In this document: positions 56,286-64,000 of the stretch, one piece after another
Layout: every line of letters starts with the position of its first letter
Numbering within the stretch: position 1 is the first letter of the stretch
Source: Phaseolus vulgaris
Taxonomy: Eukaryota > Streptophyta > Magnoliopsida > Fabales > Fabaceae
Direction of reading: 5' to 3'
Assembly: GCF_000499845.2 (NCBI RefSeq)
Contig: NC_023749.2
Span: 31,067,699-31,131,698, forward strand
DNA: 64,000 nt
Notes under the pieces: model-generated
Told to the model about the DNA's origin: nothing
The model's database searches: none
The model's input: only the letters and a program-made list of their open reading frames with translations
Position numbers and translations under genes: made by a program

Positions 56286-56622
56286 GAGACAAATCCCCAT
56301 AGCTAACCTCATAGCTTTGTTGCTTTAAGCACCTGTACTGCACCAGATTTTAAACCAGAAAAAAACAGCAACATTGCATAGCATGAGAAAATGGTTTTTA
56401 GGTGCCGAATAAACTCCCTGTTTCAGCTAGCTTCACCTAGCATGGTGAGCTATTTTTCAGCAGCTATTTTTCTCCCCCTTTGGATTCATCAAACAGCATA
56501 TAAGCATAGGGAAAACAAATATGAAACAAAAACCATAACCATAATAGTCCAGAAAATAAAACCATATTGTTCAGCATTACAGACATTTGAAAGCTGATAA
56601 AGAAAGCATTAAAAATAGATGA

Positions 56623-57789
56623 CTACTGATCCTTGTAGTAAAGCTCTGCAAGTTGTGCCTGAACCCCTTCAATCTGATCATCAAGGTATTGAAACCTTGC
56701 GTGAGTAGTCTCAAAGTATGCCCTTTGTTCTGCACACATTACATCAAGACGATACAACACTTGCCTTTCAAACATAGACATTGGTTCTCCTCGGTATTCT
56801 GGAGCTTGATAGCCAACTATGGCATTTGCAGCAACTTCCTCATGCACAGACTAGGTAGCAGGTGAGTCATCATCCATAGGAACAGCTTCATCCTCATCCT
56901 CATTGTGGAGGTTTGATGCCTCATGTTCTTCTTGAGGGTCCTTCCCTTTGAGAACCACCCACTTGTCCTCAATTTTGTGAAAACCCATTTTGGTGAGAGT
57001 TGAAGTATCAATCTCACTTACAGCCTTGATAGGGTCGTTTCTCTCATTTGTAACATCAATACCAAAGTAATCAATCAATTTGGAAACAATTATAGCATAG
57101 GGAAATCGGTAATCAGCCAACCTTTTTGATTTGAGCATGTGTTCATTGATAATGAAAACCCAGTTTACCTTAATCTGGTTCATGATGCAATATAAGAGAA
57201 TTAGATCCTCTTCATGTAAGACAGCATGGTTTGTCCCTCTTGGAATAAGTTGCCATGCTATGATGTAGGCAACTAGGCGTGGAGTGAGGTTCAAGTGCCC
57301 TGCATGGAACCTGCTTATACTCTCTGTAGGATTCCTCATGCAGCTTTTATAGTATTGCAGCTTGTTGAATTCTTGGATTCCACTGGTGTTTCCTTTCCCT
57401 ACTTTCAGTCCAGCATACTTTATTCCAGCCACAGAATTCCACACCTCACTTGTGATCTTCATCTTGGTCCCTTTCACATAAGAGACAACATTCTTTCCAT
57501 CCAATGTGAGGTTAGTGTAAAACACCTTAACCAAGTAAGGATATACATTACCCGTTAATTCCAGCAGCTTTTTCAGTTTCTGGTGCTTCAACACAGCCCT
57601 TGTTTCTTCCAGTTTTTCAGATTTCAGCCAGTTGAAATCCAGCACCTTGGGTATATTAATCTCCTTCCTGCTTGTCTCGTGGATGTAGGCATTGATTGCT
57701 TTTTCATTTCCAGCGAACCAACCTTCTAGCACACCTTGAAAGGTGGTTTGCTTGCCCTTATTTTTCTGTTTCTTTGAAGAAGAAGCCAT
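56623..57789 (-). pseudogene. element C third ORF (about 388 codons, one nonsense)
   Basis: Starts MASSSKKQKNKGKQTTFQG and reads LEGWFAGNEKAINAYIHETS, LLELTGNVYPYLVKVFYTNL, YVKGTKMKITSEVWNSVAGI, LTPRLVAYIIAWQLIPRGTN and EEDLILLYCIMNQIKVNWVF, then an acidic linker. A single TAG (56851-56853) precedes a helical tail (YLDDQIEGVQAQLAELYYKD). Same family and order of blocks as the copies in A and B, in sense orientation after RNase H (gap about 410 bp). A TATATAAACC box on the minus strand (57872-57881) lies about 85 bp upstream of the ATG. Function is unknown; no membrane span, so an envelope role is not supported. Full length of the family is best judged here. Confidence 0.78.
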
Positions 57790-57871
57790 GGTTTGAACCA
57801 GAATTTTTCTCTTGTTTCAAATGGTGAGAGCAGAAAATGGGTAGCCAATGTGGGTAGCAGATATTGACACA

Positions 57872-57881
57872 GGTTTATATA
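57872..57881 (-). promoter_or_regulatory. TATA-like box upstream of element C third ORF
   Basis: TATATAAACC in the 410-bp gap between RNase H and the third ORF, at a distance from the ATG typical of plant core promoters. Confidence 0.45.
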
Positions 57882-58198
57882 GAAATGAATAGGTTGATAT
57901 GGCAGTTATGAGTGGATATGCATGAAGATTTTATGCTCTGAATTTGTGCAGAGAATCTTTGAAAATATGCACCAAATATTTAGGGTCACGATGCACACAA
58001 TTCATACCTTTATTGAGCATCCAAACCATCAAATCGGTTACATAACCATGACCAAAACCGTCAAAGGTACAGAGGTTAATGCCCACTAGGTCAGTCAAGC
58101 AGTCAAAGATCATAATTTCTCTTTCCTAGTCATAAATGCAAATCAGTACAGAAAATAAACACATTCAATTACGAATAAACAGATTTAATTTTTCACTG

Positions 58199-59614
58199 CT
58201 AGGCACAATTGACATTTATAATACCCAATTCATTAAGTAGAAAATTAAACCTATCTTTGGCTAATGGTTTTGTGAACAAATCAGCAAGTTGTAAATCAGT
58301 ACCAATGAACTTAATATCACATGTTCCATTAGATATGTGTTCCCTTAGAAAATGATGCCTAATTTCAATGTGTTTGGTTCTTGAATGCAAGACAGGATTT
58401 TTGGTTAAGTTGATTGCACTTGTATTATCACACAACAGAGGTATATGGTTAAGTAAGATACCAAAATCATTTAATTGCTGTCTTAGCCATATGGTTTGAG
58501 CACAGCAACTCCTTGCTGCAATGTATTCTGCTTCAGCAGTGGAGAGAGCTACAAAAGCCTGCTTTTTGCCTTGCCATGAGATCAAGCTTGATCCTAGCAA
58601 ATGACAGGTTCCACTTGTGCTCTTCCTATTAATTTTGCACCCTGCAAAATCTGAATCAGAATATCCAGTTAAACTTAATGAAATATTACCTAGATACCAC
58701 AAGCCAACTTCTTTAGTTCCTAGCAAATACTTCAAAATCCTTTTGACAGCATTGTAGTGTGATTCTTTAGGAGCAGATTGAAAGCTTGCACACATGCACA
58801 CTGCAAACATTATATCTGGCCTGCTGGCAGTGAGATACAGTAGTGATCCTATGAGTCCTTTGTATTTGGTTTCATCAACAGAAATTTCATCTTCATCATG
58901 ATCTAAATGACAGCTTGTTGAGAAGGGTGTGCTGATTGGTTTACACTTGTCCATTTCAAATTTCTTCAGCAGATCCTTGCAATACTTAGATTGACTTAAG
59001 AAAATGCCATCCTTGAGTTGTTTGACCTGCAAGCCTAGAAAATAGTTCAACTCACCCATCATTGACATTTCAAACTCACTCTTCATAACTTTCACGAAAG
59101 CTTCACACAATTCTCCATTGTTTGATCCAAAAATGATATCATCCACATATACTTGTACTAGAATTGAGTCATCTCCTTTCTTCTTAATGAACAAGGTCTT
59201 ATCTGATGTGCCTCTATCATAGCCTTGTGAGGTGAGAAAATCACTTAGCCTCTCATACCATTGCGTAGGAGCTTGCTTGTGTTCATAGAGAGCCTTTTGG
59301 AGTTTGAACACATATTCTGGATGTTGATGGTCTTCAAAACCTGGTGGTTGTGAAACAAATACCTCTTCATTTATATAACCATTTAGAAAGGCACTCTTCA
59401 CATCCATTTGAAATAGCTTGAACCCTTTGATGTAGGAGAAGGCAAGCAACAATCTAACAGCTTGTAACCGAGCCACTGGTGCATAGGTCTCATCATAGTC
59501 TATCCCTTCTTCTTGATTGTACCCTTTAGCTACAAGCCTAGCCTTGTTTCTGGTGATCACTCCATGCTCATCCATCTTGTTTCTAAATACCCATTTTGTC
59601 CCAATTATATTCAT
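58199..59614 (-). pseudogene. element C reverse transcriptase and RNase H
   Basis: An open 471-codon segment begins IIGTKWVFRNKMDEHG and contains KARLVAKGYNQEEGIDYDET, QMDVKSAFLNG, the catalytic VYVDDIIFGS, TASRPDIMFAV, then RNase H with GYSDSDFAGC, STAEAEYIAA, LCDNTSAI and HSRTKHIEIRHHF, ending LADLFTKPLAKDRF. It makes DNA from the element's RNA inside particles. It was once continuous with integrase: two stops (TAA at about 59708-59710 and TAG at about 59615-59617) now separate them. Otherwise the domain is intact. Confidence 0.93.
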
Positions 59615-59710
59615 CTAAGGTATTCTAGGTACAAGAGTCCAGACCTCATTAAGAGCAAATTGATTCAGTTCCTCTTGCATAGCTAAAATCCAGTTGCTGT
59701 CCTTGAGAGC

Positions 59711-61293
59711 TTAATTCAGATTCTTGGGTTCCACTTGAGATACAAAGGCCATTGCTTCACAGAAGTTGTTCAAGGATTTCCTAGTTGATACTCCTTTCTC
59801 AATGTTCCCAATGACATTATCAAGGGTTAAGTCTCTTGGGGTTTTCCACTCTTTTGGCAAACCTGCAGCTACAGTAGATTCTTGTATAGCATGTGTATCA
59901 GCAGTATCAAAATGAATCGATTCATTTTGATTTAAAACATATTTAAATTCATTACTGTCAAGGTCATCAGCAGCAGTTTTAGATATGCTATGATCAGTTT
60001 CATCAAAAACAACATGCATTGATTCTTCTACTATAAGCAGCCTTTTATTGAAGACTCTATATGCATGACCATTCAAAGCATAACCAATGTGCACACCTTC
60101 ATCAGATTTAGCATCAAACTTACCAAGATTTTCTTTGCCATTATTCAATACTAAACATTTACACCCAAATACTCTAAGGTGGCTCACACTAGGTTTTCTG
60201 CCCTTATACAATTCATATGGGGTTTTCTTAAGAATAGGTCTTATTAAGGTCCTATTTAACACATAAGCTGCAGTATAATCTGCATCAGCCCAAAAATACT
60301 TAGGAAGCTTAGATTCATTTAACATAGTTCTAGCTAGTTCCTCTAATGATCTATTTTTCCTTTCAACTACACCATTTTGTTGGGGTGTCCTAGGAGCTGA
60401 AAAGGTATGTGTTATCCCATGCTTCTCACAGAACCTCTCAAACTTAGCATTTTGAAACTCTCCCCCATGATCACTTCGAATTGATTTTATGCAACAACCA
60501 TTTTCATTTTGCAGAATTTTTGCAAATCTCTTAAAGGCAGTATAAGCATCATGTTTATGTGCAAGAAATAGAGTCCATGTAAATCTAGAGTAATTATCCA
60601 CAACAACTAAAGCATACAAATTTCCAGCCAAGCTAGCAACTCTAGATGGACCAAATAAGTCCATATGTAACACATCCAATGGATTTTTTGTAGAGACAAT
60701 ATCCTTTAACTTGAAAGAGGATTTGATTTGTTTACCTTTCACACAAGCATCACAAAGCCTGTTGTCCTGAAATTTAATGTTAGGTAAACCAGAAACTAAA
60801 TCTTTAGATCTCAATTTATTCAAGTGATTTGTGTGTATGTGAGCTAACCTCCTGTGCCACAACCAAGACTCATCACTTTTGGACAGCAAACACTCATTTG
60901 AAGAGTTAGTTTCCATGATATTCAGCAGATATATGTTATTCACTCTCTTACCAGTAAACAGTACCTTACTAGATGAATTACTTTTGTGCAGCCTTTTGAC
61001 CTAAAGTTCACCTTGTATCCTTTGTCACAAAGCTGACTTATGCTGAGAAGACTATGCTTGAGTCCTTCTACATACAACACATTCTCAATGGTTGTTGAGT
61101 TTCCTGTTCCAACAGTGCCTCTGCCCAAAATCCTCCCTCGGTTATTATCACCATAGGTTACATGTCCTTCTGCTTTGAGCTTTAAGCTAGTAAACTTTGT
61201 AAGATCTCCAGTCATATGCTTGGAACAACCACTGTCCAAGTACCACTGATTTTTCTTGCTGCCAATCTGCAAAACAGAATAAAAATGATACAA
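59711..61293 (-). pseudogene. element C protease and integrase
   Basis: 61293-60940 encodes the protease (YLDSGCSKHMTG, catalytic Asp in DSG) and VLYVEGLKHSLLSISQLCDK. A one-base shift near 60945 leads to 60943-59711 with the integrase: finger (WHRRLAHI...LCDACVKGK), core D (VLHMDLFGPS), D (RSDHGGEFQ) and E (TPQQNGVVERKNRSL), then HLRVFGCKC and the C-terminal region. Integrase inserts the DNA copy into the genome. Apart from the shift the catalytic residues are all present. Confidence 0.92.
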
Positions 61294-61327
61294 ATGGTAC
61301 CCTTTTCAGTATAGGGTCCAGCACAGA

Positions 61328-62993
61328 TTAAAACCTTCTCTTTGGTAGCCATTTTGCTAAGTTCTTAGGCACAAGATGCTTTCTAGCAATGCAAGACTTA
61401 GAGGTATGACCAGATTTCATGCAGTAAAAACAGGTTACATGAGATGCCTTTTTGCCACTGTTAAAAGCTGAAAAAACTGATTTTGCTGGAACAAAAAAAC
61501 TTGAAAGCTTTTTGACATTGGTTACATTTCCAGGGGTATAACCAAGACCATTCTTATTGAAAACAGTATTCTGTGAACCAAGGAGAGACTCAAGGTTTTC
61601 TCTTCCCTTGGTGAAATTGGAAAGGGTTTTCAGCAAATACTCCACTTGTTTTTCCAATTTTTTGCAGTTTTCACAGGTTTTAATAGAGGCATGCAAGCAT
61701 GTTAATTCAAGGCTTACCAAATCTGTTTTGGCTTTATGCAATTCTTCCTCAAGTGTTTTTACTTTAGGTGCAATCACATTATTTACCTTTTGCAGCTTAT
61801 TGCATATTACAGCTAACCTATTTGCTACATCATGAGTTTCCTTGAAAGCAGCAAGCAATTGATCATAGTTATCTGAATCCACAGAGAAATCACTTACTGA
61901 ATCAGAGATTGACTCCTCATCCTTCATCATGAAGCACAAATTGTTTTTCTAATCTTCTGTTGAAGAGCTGCTGGTTGAGGATACTTCATTTTCCTCCCAT
62001 GAGATGTAAGCTCTTCTTCCCTTGTTCCTTTAAAATTTCTTGCTGGCAGATTTGTCCTTTGTTTGATTGTCTGGACAATCTGTTTTGATATGGCCTGTTT
62101 TGCCACAACCAAAGCAAGTATATTTAGAGGAATTTGAATCATTGGATTTAGGATACCTTCTTTTCTGCTGGTTCCTATTTCTGCTTTTCTTCCTCAAGAA
62201 TTTGCTGAATCTTTTTGTAAGAAGGCTGATTGTGTCATCATCTTCAGCATCTTCTTTTTCCTCCTTGATCTTATCCAGTTCAGTTGCTTTCAATGCAAGA
62301 CCTTTGGGTTTTCTCTCTGTTGTTTCCTGCTCTTTGAGTCTTTTGAGCTCTAGCTCATGCTCCATCAGCTTTCCAAACAATGCAGCAGTTCCCAGCTTTG
62401 ACAGATCACGACTTTCAGATATGGCAGTCACCTTTGGTTGCCAGCTTCTGTCGAGGCACTTCAATATCTTTATGTTGAGTTCCTCTCTATCAAATTCTTT
62501 TCCCAAACCAGTGAGGTGATTCACAATATGGGTGAACCTTTTCTGCACATCAGCAATGCTCTCCTCGGGTTGCATTCTGAACAGTTTCATATTCTTGGAT
62601 GAGAGCATGTTTTCTTGACCTCTTCACATCTTTCGTACCCTCATGAGTCACTTCTAAGACTTCCCACATCTCCTTAGCTGACTTACATTGAGATATCCTG
62701 AAGAACTCATCCATTGTCAATGCAGAGGTTATGATGTTCTTGGCCACAAGATCATGTTGAGCCTTCCTCCTTTCGGTCTCATTCCATTCTGATCTTGGCT
62801 TTACCACTTCTTCATCCTTGACAACCTGCATTGGCACATAAGGTCCATCGACCACAGCTTCCCAAATTAATGCATCAATAGATTCCATGAAAATTCTCAT
62901 TCTAACTTTCCAAAATGCATAATTCATTCCATTGAACATAGGTGGCATATTAACAGCAGATCCTTCAGCAAAAAGCACATTAAACTCAGACAT
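61328..62993 (-). pseudogene. element C gag
   Basis: Starts MSEFNVLFAEGSAVNMPPMF (ATG 62993), then NYAFWKVRMRIFMESIDALI, KRSRKHALIQEYE; a one-base shift near 62580 leads to LFRMQPEESIADVQKRFTHI, LNIKILKCLDRSWQPKVTAI, the CCHC knuckle CFGCGKTGHIKTDC, a shift near 62040 and a stop near 61950, then 203 codons of coiled coil ending CFYCMKSGHTSKSC and LAKWLPKRRF. A TAA separates gag from pol, which lies in another frame. Gag of C is the most distant from A, B and D and carries no CAAYCGRTTG pairs. Confidence 0.9.
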
Positions 62994-63029
62994 TATTACA
63001 AACAAACTTGATTAAAATACAAGTCCTAG

Positions 63030-63043
63030 CTCTTGATACCAAT
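63030..63043 (-). other. primer binding site of element C
   Basis: Minus strand TTGGTATCAAGAGC, the canonical TGGTATCA of tRNA-iMet-primed elements with one extra A before GAGC. Confidence 0.75.
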
Positions 63044-63044
63044 T

Positions 63045-64000
63045 GTTAGGTTTAATAGTGCCAAAGTTCAAGAGGGGGGGTGAATTGACCTTTTAAAACT
63101 TTCTCGCAGAAACAGTGTTTAACACAGTTTACAGAAAATAAATCGATTTATGTGAAAATGAACAGATTTATTTCGGCACTATTTTTGTTTGAAATGCGTT
63201 TATACAGCAAGGTTAATCACAAGATTATGCAGATAGATTTTCCAGATGCACACACACTTCAATTTCAAGCAAGTGATTAAGGTTCAATTGATAGCATGCC
63301 AATTAATTAAGTAACCTTTACAATCAACCTGTTCCAGTGGCTTTTAACAAACTATGAGTGTTTTTCTTGATATAAAACAGTTTTCCAGAAATTAAGAACA
63401 ATGAATCACAGAACAACAAGCTTCAATTTTAAGCAATTGTTTAAGGTTCAATTAATAGCTTTGACAATTTCTTGAGCAACCTATCACAGTCAATCTGTTC
63501 CAGTGGCTTTTAACAAATTTTATATGTTCTTATCAGAATCAAACAACTTTTTCAGAAATTAAGAACAGTATGAACTGAGCCCAGAAAGAACATATTTATT
63601 ATTGAGTGAACAGATTTCTTTCTTTGCTGTTTTAACAATTATGCAGAAACTTAATTGCAGAGATTGAGAGAGAATGAACACAGGGCAGTTATACTGGTTC
63701 ACTCAACTGAGCTACATCCAGTCTTCACCTAAAACCAAGGTGAATTTCACTAAACCACAATACAAACAAACACAATTCCCACTGTTCTTGAAACCTACAA
63801 GAACTTAGGTACTCTTGCTGAAAAAACCTATTTCAGCTCACACACACTCTTCAAGAAAACCTATCAAGAAGAGTGATCAACCAAACTATTACAAGAAATG
63901 AGAAGTGAAACGACTACACCTGATTGAGGATACAAAGATCTGCCTTAAACTAGTAGGCAAGATTGCTAGAACAGTAGCAACACCTCACACCAAGCTTTTG
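63045..64000 (-). repeat. 5' LTR of element C (partial, cut by window end)
   Basis: Begins TGTTAGGTTTAATAG and follows the 3' LTR closely, lacking about 40 bp near 63252 that the 3' LTR has at 54710-54750. The shared promoter block is at 63690-63725. Confidence 0.92.

Larger units (their letters stand above)
54497..64000 (-). mobile_element. element C: complete-type SIRE-like copia element, minus strand, 5' LTR cut by window end
   Basis: Minus-strand order: 5' LTR (from 63045), primer site, gag, protease, integrase, reverse transcriptase, RNase H, third ORF, polypurine tract, 3' LTR (54497-56267). About 20 substitutions plus a 40-bp gap over some 950 compared LTR bases suggest an insertion older than the Tat element. 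Gag and pol carry single stops and frameshifts, so this copy is inactive. It lies inside gag of element D. Confidence 0.92.

Noticed and set aside
44649..57789. third ORF as a retroviral-type envelope gene
   Set aside because: Its position matches env-like genes of SIRE elements, but no signal peptide, membrane span or cleavage site is visible in any of the three copies.
62067..62519. 150-codon plus-strand frame
   Set aside because: It is the complement of the element C gag coding region; Ser/Leu-rich content mirrors the acidic and lysine-rich gag.
1..64000. tRNA, rRNA, snRNA or CRISPR loci
   Set aside because: None was recognised by eye. tRNA-like words occur only as primer binding sites. 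A covariance-model scan would be needed to exclude small RNA genes.

Overview
The window is nuclear DNA of a higher plant, most likely a phaseoloid legume (Phaseolus/Vigna type). This is inferred from plant-type LTR retrotransposons with long SIRE-like gag genes, an En/Spm (CACTA) transposon, one plant fatty-alcohol oxidase gene with plant introns, and a broken Mediator MED33 copy. The species assignment is not proven. No rRNA, tRNA or CRISPR-like locus was recognised. Nearly everything except the oxidase gene is mobile-element DNA in nested layers.

Left third (1-21.5 kb): a copia RNase H remnant (3-416), a degenerate GACCCAAC-rich repeat (1015-1510), then a decayed CACTA element read on the minus strand (about 2403-21520). 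Inside one of its introns sits a near-intact Tat-lineage Ty3/gypsy element (3695-15977, duplication AATAA). It has one 1815-codon gag-pol frame with two RNase H domains, an antisense spliced accessory gene, an array of small hairpins and a promoter-duplicated 5' LTR. A related solo LTR (19753-20893, duplication ATACT) sits in the CACTA leader.

Middle (21.5-40.9 kb): AT-rich intergenic DNA with another Tat-like solo LTR (24455-25198) and the only convincing host gene, a three-exon long-chain-alcohol oxidase (25908-29823, minus). Next come a pol-less gypsy gag-protease relic split by a solo LTR (34497-35581), a MED33 pseudogene that kept an intron (37511-39070) and short repeats.

Right third (40.9-64 kb): four SIRE-like copia elements. 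A (plus, 40932-46310) and B (minus, 46571-50997) contain gag plus a third ORF and no pol. D (plus, from 51889) is cut in gag by C (minus, 54497 to beyond the window end), which has gag, protease, integrase, RT, RNase H and the third ORF, with scattered stops and frameshifts. B and D flank a piece of a second CACTA copy.

The most unusual signals are (1) a CAAYCGRTTG palindrome placed in pairs or triples exactly 21 bp apart at about twenty sites in the LTRs, spacers and gag genes of A, B, D and the related solo LTR, where paired copies can usually fold into one hairpin (family C carries a 20-bp cousin); (2) the shared third ORF, each copy with a TATA-like box about 85-130 bp upstream, kept in two elements that lost pol; and (3) the hairpin array and antisense spliced gene in the Tat element.
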